From NCBI GenBank assembly GCA_013041945.1, contig JABDRC010000283.1, positions 1 to 8,169 on the forward strand: DNA of 8,169 nucleotides, written 5' to 3'. Shown in pieces: positions 1 to 6,622 of the stretch. How positions within the stretch are numbered: the stretch's first letter is position 1; every line of letters starts with the position of its first letter. The position numbers and the translations under genes are program-made. Under the pieces are notes generated by a model. The model ran no database searches, was not told where the DNA came from, and was given only the letters and a program-made list of their open reading frames with translations. The stretch is from Halobacteria archaeon (GTDB taxonomy: Bacteria > Pseudomonadota > Gammaproteobacteria > UBA9214).

Positions 1-601
1 GGTTGATCGGGAACATCCATTTCGGGAACGGCTGGAAGGCGAGTTCGCCAATGAACCCGCCGATGCCCTTCATCTTGACGCTGTAGTAGAGCACCAGCAC
101 GAATACGGACAGCGACAGCCCGAAGGTGATATTGGGATCGGTCGATGACACGATCTTCAGATGCCCGACTCCGGCCAGACTTGCTGCCCAGGGAAGCCAG
201 TCAACCGGTATCAGGTCCATGAGGTTCATCAGGAAGATCCAGATGAACAGGGTCAGGGCCAGCGGCGCGACCAGCGGGTTCTTGCCACTGAAGGAACCGC
301 GCACGCTGGTATCGATAAATTCGATAATCCACTCGACAAAGTTCTGCCAGCCGGACGGCGTATCGGCGGTGGCGGTCTTTGCCGCCATGCGGAACAGCCA
401 CAGGAACAGCACACCCAGTCCGACCGAGAACAGCATGCTGTCGACATTGATGGCCCAGAAACCCATCGAGGCCGCATCTTCGCCGCTGTGGGCAAATCCC
501 CAGTGGCCCGCATGCTCATGGCCTTCCGGAAACCGGCCATAGGTCAGGTTGGTCAGATGGTGCTTGATATATCCCGAAGTTGTCAGCGCATCAGACGCCA
601 T
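1..601 (-). CDS. atpB: F1Fo ATP synthase subunit a, partial (C-terminus beyond window)
   Basis: Subunit a of the membrane Fo sector forms the proton half-channels beside the c-ring. The ATG is at 601-599 and 200 residues are visible before the window edge; the family is about 270 residues. Recognisable stretches are the N-terminal YIKHHLTNL, FWAINVDSMLFSV (about 48-60), a first membrane helix (about 52-72), APLALTLFIWIFLMNLMDL (112-130, conserved helix) and YYSVKMKGIGGF (172-183), which matches the Escherichia coli protein closely. The essential arginine in the GLRLFGNM motif lies beyond base 1, so it cannot be checked. The start codon lies inside the end of atpI (11-bp overlap), which suggests translational coupling. 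An AAGGA lies about 12 nt before the ATG. The gene is the second of an atp operon read from the promoter at 1078-1107. The call is secure; only the missing end is uncertain. Confidence 0.97.
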   Translation of the reverse strand, partial: MASDALTTSGYIKHHLTNLTYGRFPEGHEHAGHWGFAHSGEDAASMGFWAINVDSMLFSVGLGVLFLWLFRMAAKTATADTPSGWQNFVEWIIEFIDTSVRGSFSGKNPLVAPLALTLFIWIFLMNLMDLIPVDWLPWAASLAGVGHLKIVSSTDPNITFGLSLSVFVLVLYYSVKMKGIGGFIGELAFQPFPKWMFPIN

Positions 602-974
602 GGCGTTCAGATTTCCTTTCTTTTTCGGTAAATAACAGGGCCAGCTGGCCCACGATAAAACCTGTCAGCAGCGCGGGTGCATAGAGTTTCAGGACACCCA
701 TACCCAGCGCAAACAGGGCAATCACGGCGATAAAGCGCTCCAGCGCGCTGCGATACAGCAGGCGGATGCTTTCGCCGGCGCTCATGGCGCGGCCCTGCTC
801 CGCCCGCGCCCGTCGCCACAGCAGCAGCGCAACATTGACCATCGCGATACCGCCACCGAACAGGGTCGCGACCGCCGCACCGGCACCGTTCCACCAATAA
901 AACAGGACTGAGGTGACCAATATCAGCGTCAGTTGCAACGCTGCCAGTTTGCGGAAGCTCCGCAGCAGGGACAC
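591..974 (-). CDS. atpI: ATP synthase assembly/accessory protein I
   Basis: AtpI is a small membrane protein encoded first in atp operons. In the family it is thought to help c-ring assembly or to handle Mg2+, and it is not part of the final enzyme. The product has 127 residues, as in E. coli (126). Four hydrophobic segments are visible, at about 10-28, 31-53, 79-96 and 99-115, with a basic loop (RRARAEQGR, 54-62) between the second and third and a charged tail (EKERKSER). Sequence in this family is poorly conserved, so the call rests mostly on topology, size and position directly before atpB. The start is GTG at 974-972, with AAGG 9 nt upstream. The frame is open for eight more codons before a TAA, but they contain no standard start codon. 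The stop TGA (593-591) overlaps the atpB start. Confidence 0.9.
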   Translation of the reverse strand: MSLLRSFRKLAALQLTLILVTSVLFYWWNGAGAAVATLFGGGIAMVNVALLLWRRARAEQGRAMSAGESIRLLYRSALERFIAVIALFALGMGVLKLYAPALLTGFIVGQLALLFTEKERKSERHGV

Positions 975-979
975 AAATT

Positions 980-1051
980 TCAGCCTTGATTCAATAGGTT
1001 ACGTGAGACTGCCGCCTGCGGGGATCGTTTTTTCAACAGGATCCGCCACAT
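980..1051 (-). other. Possible 23-codon leader ORF before atpI
   Basis: Within the predicted atp leader, an ATG at 1051-1049 opens a 23-residue frame beginning MWRILLKKR and ending at TGA 982-980. Only 5 nt separate this stop from the atpI GTG. The spacing would allow translational coupling, and the peptide is basic. No good ribosome-binding site precedes it (GGTGGGTGG only), so it may be chance. Confidence 0.2.
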
Positions 1052-1077
1052 GTCGGCCACCCACCAGGCAACGTCGA

Positions 1078-1107
1078 ATTATAAAGATGCGGAATGGCAG
1101 GGGTCAA
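1078..1107 (-). promoter_or_regulatory. Sigma-70-type promoter for atpI-atpB
   Basis: On the minus strand TTGACC (1107-1102) and a perfect TATAAT (1083-1078) are separated by 18 bp. This is the best promoter match in the window. Transcription would start near 1071, leaving a leader of about 95 nt before the atpI GTG at 974. It sits between the parB end with its terminator-like repeat and atpI, exactly where an atp operon promoter is expected. Confidence 0.75.
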
Positions 1108-1119
1108 TAAAGTTACAGG

Positions 1120-1231
1120 AAAAAAGGTGAGGAAAAGCGGACAGAGTTATTTGGCACCGCAAATCTGTTGCCAATACCTGTATTTACTGGCCGGAAATTG
1201 CGGTGCTAAATAACTCTGCCCGCTTTTCCTC
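1120..1231 (-). terminator. Probable terminator of the par operon
   Basis: Reading away from parB on the minus strand, a long stem (arms 1231-1198 and 1162-1129) is followed by ACC and then six T residues (1125-1120). The stem base is GC-bearing (AAAAGCGG paired with CCGCTTTT). The stem of 34 bp and loop of 35 nt are much larger than a usual intrinsic terminator, so termination may be a by-product of a repeat element. The site lies between the parB stop and the atp promoter. Confidence 0.45.
1129..1231. repeat. 34-bp near-perfect inverted repeat, possible REP/MITE-like element
   Basis: The arms 1129-1162 and 1198-1231 are inverted copies that match at 32 of 34 positions; the mismatches are 1141/1219 and 1153/1207. 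The 35-bp centre is AT-rich. The core GCGGACAGAGTTATTT resembles, from memory, sequences of the type GGGGACAGAGTTAATT that occur many times in some proteobacterial genomes beside REP-associated tyrosine transposases. No transposase is in this window. Next to the right arm, 1219-1230 and 1231-1242 form a tandem repeat of a 12-mer (CCCGCTTTTCCT, then CCCGCTTTTCCC). I see no clear target-site duplication. Confidence 0.7.
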
Positions 1232-1259
1232 CCGCTTTTCCCACCGCGCAGCCTGCCCG

Positions 1260-2204
1260 CTAGCGGATGTGCGCCAGGATACCGTCCAGCTCGTCGAGGC
1301 TGTTGTAGCTGATCTCCAGCTTGCCCTTGCCGCTACGCCCGGCACGGATCAGCACACTGGCACCGAGCTTGTCGGCCAGGTCCGACTCGAGCCGCTGGAT
1401 GTCCGGGTCCTTCGGCGCCGTGGCCGGCCTGGCCTTGCGTGGTTGCTGCAGCTGCCGGACCAGTCCCTCGGTCGCGCGCACGCTCAGTCCGCGGGCCTTC
1501 ACCTGACGGGCCGCCTCGACCTGGCGGGTGCCACTCAATGCCAGCAGGGCACGTGCGTGCCCCATCTCCAGAACACCCTGCTCCACCATGTCCTTGACGC
1601 TGTCCTCCAGCTCCAGCAGGCGCAACAGGTTGCTGACGGCGGCGCGCGAGCGGCCGACGGCCTCGGCCGCCTGCTCATGGGTCAACTCGAATTCGCGGAT
1701 CAGTCGATCAAGTGCCCTGGCCTCTTCCAGCGGATTGAGGTTCTCGCGCTGGATATTCTCGATCAGCGCGATGGCGATGGCGGCACGGTCCTCCACCTCG
1801 CGGACAATGGCCGGTATCTCGTGCAGACCGGCCAGCTGCGCGGCACGCCAGCGGCGCTCGCCGGCAATGATCTCGTACTTGCCTGCACCGGCGGCACGCA
1901 CCACGATCGGCTGCAACACACCCTGCGCACTGATCGAGTCCGCCAGGTCCTGCAGCGTTTCCTTGTGCATGTCGATGCGCGGCTGGTATTTTCCGCGCCG
2001 GATGATGTCGACCGGCAATCTGCACAGGGCACCGTCAGCACTCTCCGCATCGGTCACTGCGCTGACGTCAGCCGGCACCGCCTTGAGCGCAGGCGCGGCG
2101 GCGGTCTGCTTGCCGGCGGGAACGGCTGCCGCGCCGCCCGCACCTGCCGTGGATCCCAGCAAGGCATCCAGTCCGCGCCCCAGCCCCCGTTTCTTTGCAC
2201 CCAT
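1260..2204 (-). CDS. parB: Chromosome partitioning protein ParB (parS-binding CTPase clamp)
   Basis: ParB binds parS sites near the origin, loads as a CTP-dependent clamp and stimulates ParA to segregate origins. The product has 314 residues, slightly longer than the usual 280-300 because of an Ala/Pro/Gly-rich linker (about 19-60). Visible parts in order: the N-terminal KKRGLGRGLDALLG (4-17), the ParA-interacting segment; the ParB/sulfiredoxin-like domain from LPVDIIRRGKYQPR (63-76), with the CTP-binding box GERRWRA (115-121) and ENIQRENLNPLEEA (149-162); a helix-turn-helix from LTHEQAAEAVGRSRAAVSNL (174-193); and a C-terminal dimerisation domain (about 266-314). The ATG at 2204-2202 has GAGG 10 nt upstream. 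It lies downstream of parA, but 185 bp of repeat-bearing DNA separates them. No canonical parS palindrome was seen in the window. Confidence 0.97.
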   Translation of the reverse strand: MGAKKRGLGRGLDALLGSTAGAGGAAAVPAGKQTAAAPALKAVPADVSAVTDAESADGALCRLPVDIIRRGKYQPRIDMHKETLQDLADSISAQGVLQPIVVRAAGAGKYEIIAGERRWRAAQLAGLHEIPAIVREVEDRAAIAIALIENIQRENLNPLEEARALDRLIREFELTHEQAAEAVGRSRAAVSNLLRLLELEDSVKDMVEQGVLEMGHARALLALSGTRQVEAARQVKARGLSVRATEGLVRQLQQPRKARPATAPKDPDIQRLESDLADKLGASVLIRAGRSGKGKLEISYNSLDELDGILAHIR

Positions 2205-2250
2205 GTCGTTACCGCCTCAACCGTATTGCCTGTGGATTTACAGCCTGGTT

Positions 2251-2378
2251 CGTTATTGCGAGGAACAGGGCGACGAAGCAATCTCTAGCCAGGTAATGCC
2301 TGTTCTTGAGATTACCGCGCTTGCCGCTCCCGGCGTTCCGCGGCACATGTCATCCATGTGAATCGCGCTCGCAATGAC
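2251..2378. repeat. Dispersed-repeat-like element between parA and parB
   Basis: The element has inverted ends: GTTATTGCGAG (2252-2262) and CTCGCAATGAC (2368-2378) match at 10 of 11 positions. A second inner pair, GCAATCTC (2278-2285) and GAGATTAC (2308-2315), matches at 7 of 8. A short perfect hairpin, CACATG/CATGTG (2344-2349 and 2355-2360), lies near the right end. The motif ATTGCGAGGA...GACGAAGCAATCTC is one I recall as a multi-copy palindromic repeat in diverse proteobacteria; its presence elsewhere in this genome cannot be tested here. It carries no ORF. It splits what is usually a tight parA-parB pair. Confidence 0.65.
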
Positions 2379-2399
2379 ATGCATGGTGATCATGCATGT
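2377..2399. repeat. Perfect 9-bp inverted repeat over the parA stop codon
   Basis: ACATGCATG (2377-2385) and CATGCATGT (2391-2399) are perfect inverted copies around GTGAT. The parA stop TGA is at 2392-2390, inside the dyad, and the dyad abuts the right end of the repeat element. There is no T-run, so it does not look like an intrinsic terminator. Confidence 0.5.
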
Positions 2400-3226
2400 G
2401 ATGTCTGTGTAGTACTGTGTTCACCGTGCGCGGCGCGTTCCTGCTCGCGCCGTTGCGCCTCCTCGGCCTCGCGCCGGATGAACTCCCCGGCCAGCGCCAG
2501 ATACGCAGACGCGCCGCGTGAACTCTTGTCGTAGCGCAGCGCCGGCAAGCCGTGACTCGGCGCCTCGGCGAGCCGTACGTTGCGTGGAATAATGGTGCGA
2601 TAGACCTTGTTGCCGAAGTGTTCATGCAGCTGTACAGACACCTCGCCGGCAAGCCGGTTGCGCGCGTCATACATGGTGCGCAGCAGGCCCTCGATTTGCA
2701 GTTCGGGATTGACGGCCGCACGCACCCGCTCGACCGTATCCAGCAGGGCCGACAGGCCTTCGAGCGCATAGTATTCGCACTGGATAGGAATGAGCACGCC
2801 ATGGGCCGCAGCCAGTGCGTTGATCGTCAGCATGTTGAGCGAGGGCGGGCAGTCGATCATGACCAGGTCATAATCGTTCTGCACGTAGGACAGTGACGCG
2901 CGCAGGCGGCGTTCGCGGTCATCCCTGGTCATCAACTCGACCTCGGCAGCGGTCAGGTCGGCGTTGCCGGGCAACAGGTCGTAGCCGGCAGCATCGGCCT
3001 TCAGGATGGCGCTGCGGATATCGACATGCCCCATGAGCAGGTCATAGCCGGTCAGCGTGACCTCGTACTTGTTGACGCCGCTGCCCATGGTGGCATTGCC
3101 CTGGGCATCGAGGTCGACCAGCAGGACACGGCGTCCGGTCTCCGCCAGCGAGGCCGCGAGGTTCACGCTGGTCGTTGTTTTGCCGACACCGCCCTTCTGG
3201 TTGGTTACCGCGAGTATCCTGCCCAT
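2390..3226 (-). CDS. parA: Chromosome partitioning ATPase ParA (Soj/MinD superfamily)
   Basis: ParA is a deviant-Walker ATPase that binds DNA as an ATP dimer and moves ParB-parS complexes. I start it at ATG 3226-3224 (278 residues) because the family begins M-x-(K/R)-I-x-AVTNQKGGVGKTT. The frame can be extended to a GTG at 3265, but that overlaps the end of rsmG and adds a non-family leader. Visible motifs are the deviant Walker A KGGVGKTT (11-18), LLVDLDAQGN (about 35-44), Walker B LVMIDCPPS and the EYYALEG segment. The core ends near LALAGEFIRR, and a charged tail of about 25 residues (rich in R, E and Q, ending TTQTSHA) makes it longer than the usual 255-265. The gap from the rsmG stop to this ATG is 16 nt, so it is probably cotranscribed with mnmG-rsmG. 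Confidence 0.96.
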   Translation of the reverse strand: MGRILAVTNQKGGVGKTTTSVNLAASLAETGRRVLLVDLDAQGNATMGSGVNKYEVTLTGYDLLMGHVDIRSAILKADAAGYDLLPGNADLTAAEVELMTRDDRERRLRASLSYVQNDYDLVMIDCPPSLNMLTINALAAAHGVLIPIQCEYYALEGLSALLDTVERVRAAVNPELQIEGLLRTMYDARNRLAGEVSVQLHEHFGNKVYRTIIPRNVRLAEAPSHGLPALRYDKSSRGASAYLALAGEFIRREAEEAQRREQERAAHGEHSTTQTSHA

Positions 3227-3242
3227 ACCGGTCAAGCCCCGC

Positions 3243-3947
3243 TCACTCTGCACGCTCTGCGTCACTGCCGTTGACCGGCGGCTGCATGATCACCAGGTGG
3301 CGCTCTGCATCCAGGCCGGGCACCTTCAGCGAAACGACATCGGAGATGACCGACTTGTCTTCCAGGCTTTCGACTTCCGTCATCGGGTACACACCCTTCA
3401 TCGCCAGCATGCGTCCGCCGGTGTTGCACAGGCGTGCGGCGAAGCGATAGAAATCCGGCAGGTCGGAAAACGCACGGCAGACGATGGTATCGAACGGACT
3501 GTCCGCCCGGTATTCATCCACGCGGGAATTTTTCAGCGTGACATTATCCAGCTTGAGGATGCCCAGCGTCTGCTGGACAAAGCGCAGTTTCTTGCTGCTG
3601 CTGTCCAGCAGCACGAACTCGCGCTCCGGACAGGCAATCGCCAGCGGGATACCCGGCAGGCCGGCGCCGGTGCCGATATCGAGGATGCGGTCGCCGTGCA
3701 GGTGGTCCAGGATCGACAGGCTGTCGAGAATGTGGCGGGTAATGATATCGGTGGGCTTGCGGACCGAGGTCAGGTTGTAGACCCGGTTCCAGTTCATCAG
3801 CTCGGTCACGTAATCCATCAGCAGGTCATCCCCGCCGAGGCGTTCTTCAAGACCGAGCTCGAGTATGCCGTCTTCCAGCAATTCGCCCGGATCGACAAAA
3901 CTGCTTTTTCGACCCTTGCGCTTGCGGTTATATAGTCCGGTATACAT
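3243..3947 (-). CDS. rsmG: 16S rRNA (guanine527-N7)-methyltransferase RsmG (GidB)
   Basis: RsmG transfers a methyl group from S-adenosylmethionine to N7 of G527 in 16S rRNA; in other bacteria its loss gives low-level streptomycin resistance. The product has 234 residues against about 207 in E. coli. Key segments are WNRVYNLTSVR (53-63), RHILDS (71-76), the SAM-binding motif ILDIGTGAGLPGIPLA (88-103), LLDSSSKKLRFV (113-124), SRVDEY (141-146), CRAFSDL (157-163) and MKGVYP (183-188). The extra length is mostly an N-terminal basic segment (residues 1-18, RKRKGRK) before the conserved helix. The ATG at 3947 lacks a clear Shine-Dalgarno sequence; TTG at residue 23 is the only standard alternative start in that segment. 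It begins 21 nt after the mnmG stop. Confidence 0.96.
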   Translation of the reverse strand: MYTGLYNRKRKGRKSSFVDPGELLEDGILELGLEERLGGDDLLMDYVTELMNWNRVYNLTSVRKPTDIITRHILDSLSILDHLHGDRILDIGTGAGLPGIPLAIACPEREFVLLDSSSKKLRFVQQTLGILKLDNVTLKNSRVDEYRADSPFDTIVCRAFSDLPDFYRFAARLCNTGGRMLAMKGVYPMTEVESLEDKSVISDVVSLKVPGLDAERHLVIMQPPVNGSDAERAE

Positions 3948-3968
3948 TGGCTGTCATTGTCGACTGCA

Positions 3969-5861
3969 TCACGCGCTCCGTCTGGAATACCTGTGTTTCT
4001 TCATGTGTACCAGTAACAGCGAGACGGCGGCCGGTGTGATGCCCGGTATGCGCGCCGCCTGGCCAATGGTCTGCGGTTGTACATCCTGCAGTTTCTCGCA
4101 TGCCTCGCCGGACAGCCCCGTGACCGCATTGTAATCGAAATTCACCGGCAATGGTTGTTCGCGATAATGCTGCTGGCGTTCGATCTCCGCCTGCTGCCGC
4201 TCCAGGTAGCCGGCGTACTTCGCCTGAATCTCAACCTGCTCGGCCACGTCGGTCGCCGTGACGCCGGGCCCGATACCCTCGATTGCCATCAGTGAGCGGT
4301 AATCGATCTCCGGACGACGCAGCAATTCACTGGCAGGCTGCTCGCGTGACAATGGCTTGTCGAGCATTGCAGACAGGGCCTCGCCCGCCGCTGTTGCAGG
4401 CCGCACCCGGTGTGACTGCAGGCGCCGCTGTTCCTGCTCGATGGCCTCGCGACGCACATTGAATGCCTGCCAGCGTCGCTCATCGACCAGGCCCAGCGCG
4501 TGACCGGCAGGCGTCAGCCGCAGGTCTGCGTTGTCCTGGCGCAGCAACAGCCGGTATTCCGCCCGACTGGTAAACATCCGGTAGGGCTCGCTGGTGCCGC
4601 GCGTGACCAGGTCGTCGACCAGCACACCGAGGTAGGCCTCGTCGCGCCGCGGCGTCCAGGGTGCCGCATCCCGGCACTGGCGCGCGGCATTCAGTCCGGC
4701 CAGCAGTCCCTGCGCCGCGGCCTCCTCGTAGCCGGTGGTACCGTTGATCTGTCCGGCGAAAAACAGGCCGGCGATGCGCTGCGTCTCGAGTGAATGCCGC
4801 AGATCGCGCGGATCGAAATAATCGTACTCGATGGCGTAGCCCGGGCGCGTGATCTGCGCCTGTTCGAAACCGGTGATGGACTGTACCAGCGCGCACTGCA
4901 CGTCAAACGAAAGACTGGTCGAGATGCCGTTCGGATAGACCTCGCGCGTATCCAGGCCCTCCGGCTCGATGAATATCTGGTGCGACGGCTTGTCGGCAAA
5001 ACGCACCACCTTGTCCTCGATCGACGGGCAGTAACGCGGACCTGCGCCTTCGATTGCACCGCTGTACATTGGCGAATCCGCCAGCCCCGCACGAATGATG
5101 TCATGGGTATGCGCATTGGTATGCGTAAGGTGGCAACTGACCTGGCGCGGATGCTGGTCCACGTGGCCGAGAAACGACATGACCGGCAACGGCGTGTCGC
5201 CCGCCTGTTCGGCAAGCCGCGAATAATCGATGCTGCGCCCGTCGATCCGCGGCGGGGTCCCGGTCTTCAGGCGCGCCACGCGCAGGTCCATGTCACGCAG
5301 GCGGCTGGCCAGTGCATTGGCCGGCGGATCACCGGCACGGCCACCGGCATGATTCACCGGTCCGACATGGATGCGTCCGCCAAGGAAGGTGCCTACGGTC
5401 AGCACCACCGCCCGGGCCTGAAAGCGCAGGCCGCTGGCCGTCACCACACCCGTGACCCGTCCCTGCTCCACCAGCAGGTCGTCCACGGCCTGCTGGAACA
5501 GTTGCAGCCCGGGTTGTGCCTCCAGCGCAGTGCGTATGGCACGGCGGTACAGCACGCGGTCGGCCTGCACGCGCGTGGCGCGCACCGCCGGACCCTTGCT
5601 GGCGTTGAGTATGCGGAACTGGATACCGGCACGATCGGCGGCCTGCGCCATCACCCCGCCGAGGGCATCGATCTCCCGCACCAGGTGGCTCTTGCCGATA
5701 CCGCCGATCGCCGGATTGCAGCTCATCTGCCCGAGCGTGTCGAGGTTGTGGGTCAGCAACAGGGTACGTGCGCCCAGGCGCGCCGCCGCCAGCGCGGCCT
5801 CCGTACCGGCATGGCCGCCGCCAACGACAATTACGTCATATTGCCTGTCATACGCAGTCAT
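3969..5861 (-). CDS. mnmG: tRNA U34 carboxymethylaminomethyl modification enzyme MnmG (GidA)
   Basis: MnmG is the FAD-dependent partner of MnmE. Together they add the (carboxymethyl)aminomethyl group to C5 of uridine 34 in tRNAs that read split codon boxes, using methylene-tetrahydrofolate. The length of 630 residues equals the family norm (E. coli 629). Features seen are the FAD-binding GGGHAGTEAA (14-23), SCNPAIGGIGKSHLV (47-61) with Cys48, LKTGTPPRI (199-207) and GAGPRYCPSIEDK (272-284) with Cys278; these match the two conserved cysteines of the family. The C-terminal helical part that contacts MnmE is complete. ATG at 5861-5859 has CAGGG about 10 nt upstream. It normally follows mnmE directly; here a TetR gene and an unknown gene are in between, and it has its own probable promoter. 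It heads the mnmG-rsmG-parA group. Confidence 0.98.
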   Translation of the reverse strand: MTAYDRQYDVIVVGGGHAGTEAALAAARLGARTLLLTHNLDTLGQMSCNPAIGGIGKSHLVREIDALGGVMAQAADRAGIQFRILNASKGPAVRATRVQADRVLYRRAIRTALEAQPGLQLFQQAVDDLLVEQGRVTGVVTASGLRFQARAVVLTVGTFLGGRIHVGPVNHAGGRAGDPPANALASRLRDMDLRVARLKTGTPPRIDGRSIDYSRLAEQAGDTPLPVMSFLGHVDQHPRQVSCHLTHTNAHTHDIIRAGLADSPMYSGAIEGAGPRYCPSIEDKVVRFADKPSHQIFIEPEGLDTREVYPNGISTSLSFDVQCALVQSITGFEQAQITRPGYAIEYDYFDPRDLRHSLETQRIAGLFFAGQINGTTGYEEAAAQGLLAGLNAARQCRDAAPWTPRRDEAYLGVLVDDLVTRGTSEPYRMFTSRAEYRLLLRQDNADLRLTPAGHALGLVDERRWQAFNVRREAIEQEQRRLQSHRVRPATAAGEALSAMLDKPLSREQPASELLRRPEIDYRSLMAIEGIGPGVTATDVAEQVEIQAKYAGYLERQQAEIERQQHYREQPLPVNFDYNAVTGLSGEACEKLQDVQPQTIGQAARIPGITPAAVSLLLVHMKKHRYSRRSA

Positions 5862-5891
5862 GATGAATGTGCCCTGAAAAAATTATCAGGA

Positions 5892-5921
5892 ATTCTACGC
5901 CCGTGCCTGAATCGGCGGCAA
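5892..5921 (-). promoter_or_regulatory. Probable promoter of mnmG-rsmG-parA, with an overlapping palindrome
   Basis: On the minus strand TTGCCG (5921-5916) and TAGAAT (5897-5892) are 18 bp apart, matching the sigma-70 consensus at 4 and 5 of 6 positions. The transcript would start near 5885, about 24 nt before the mnmG ATG. A perfect 13-bp palindrome, GCGGCAATGCCGC (5915-5927), covers the -35 box and could be an operator or chance in GC-rich DNA. Confidence 0.5.
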
Positions 5922-6025
5922 TGCCGCAGTCGGCCTGTCCGCCGCGCGCGCACAGACAATAATTTCTCTAATATGGAATATGTTCTGTTAGACTGCCCGA
6001 AAATACACCACATAAGGTATAAGGA

Positions 6026-6598
6026 ATGAGGCTGCTTGAGCTCGAAAACGTCAACGACGGGGGCAACCCGCAGGCAGCGACACCGACCAGGAAACCGGGT
6101 CACAAGCCGGCTGGCGGGGCCGCCCCGGCCAGGCGCCCTGACGTGACCGGAACCCCTGCCCGCAAGGTGTTTCCTGCCAGCGGCAAGTATGCCATGCAAA
6201 AAACGCTTCGCCGCCAGCCGATCAACATCGAACAGCTGCAGCAACGCGTCCAGGTACTGGAACGCCGCATGCGCGAGCGGGCGGGCGCGGAAGGCAGCCA
6301 GCTGCCGGTCATGGAGCTGCAACAGCTCAGGCAGCGTATGAAATTGCTGGAACGCAGTGTTAACAATGAACTGTGGGCGGCCAAGCAGCGTGAACACACC
6401 CTGCTGGAAATGCTTGCCCGCCCGCCCCTGAAGCAGCTCCTCCGGGACCATGCAAAACGCCTGCATACCTGGACGCTGCACGCCGCGCGCCACAGCCGTG
6501 CGGCCCTCGACCAGTTGCATCAACCCGCCTGGTGGCCGCGCTTTGTGCGCGCCTGGCATGAGTCCCTCGACAAGGCACGCGGCAACCACAATACCTGA
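6026..6598 (+). CDS. Unrecognised basic coiled-coil protein
   Basis: I do not recognise this 190-residue protein. It has no signal peptide or membrane segment. Residues 11-55 are a Pro/Ala/Gly/Arg-rich, probably disordered stretch. Residues about 66-130 look like a coiled coil, with leucines at heptad-like spacing and many Q, E and R residues (INIEQLQQRVQVLERR, then LQQLRQRMKLLERSVNNE). Residues 134-190 are a basic helical tail rich in His and Trp (W149, W169, W170, W177). It is real rather than its antisense: ATG 6026 has TAAGG 8 nt upstream, and codons are strongly G/C-ending (CTG, CGC, ATC, CAG), like its neighbours. It is divergent from mnmG and convergent with the TetR gene, 24 nt apart. 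It could be a cytoplasmic scaffold or nucleic-acid-associated protein, but that is only a guess from charge and coil. Confidence 0.75.
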   Translation: MRLLELENVNDGGNPQAATPTRKPGHKPAGGAAPARRPDVTGTPARKVFPASGKYAMQKTLRRQPINIEQLQQRVQVLERRMRERAGAEGSQLPVMELQQLRQRMKLLERSVNNELWAAKQREHTLLEMLARPPLKQLLRDHAKRLHTWTLHAARHSRAALDQLHQPAWWPRFVRAWHESLDKARGNHNT

Positions 6599-6622
6599 GG
6601 CCCGTTCCCGGGGCCGGGCGCA

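Noticed and set aside
2229..2237. TGTGGATTT as a DnaA box
   Set aside because: It matches the reverse consensus at only 7 of 9 positions and stands alone; there is no cluster, so no origin is called in this window.
1203..2288. Long plus-strand ORF (361 aa) opposite parB
   Set aside because: It is antisense to a clear ParB with all family motifs. Its low-complexity composition is the mirror of GC-rich codons.
4794..6029. Plus-strand ORF of 411 aa opposite the mnmG 5' half
   Set aside because: It is antisense to MnmG, shows no motif, and ends just inside the next real gene.
5858..6589. Minus-strand ORF of 243 aa opposite the unknown gene
   Set aside because: It overlaps the mnmG start, lacks a good ribosome-binding site, and has worse codon use than the plus-strand frame, which has a good site.
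6599..6615. GGCCC/GGGCC hairpin between the two convergent genes
   Set aside because: Five base pairs only and no T-run on either side; not enough for a terminator call.
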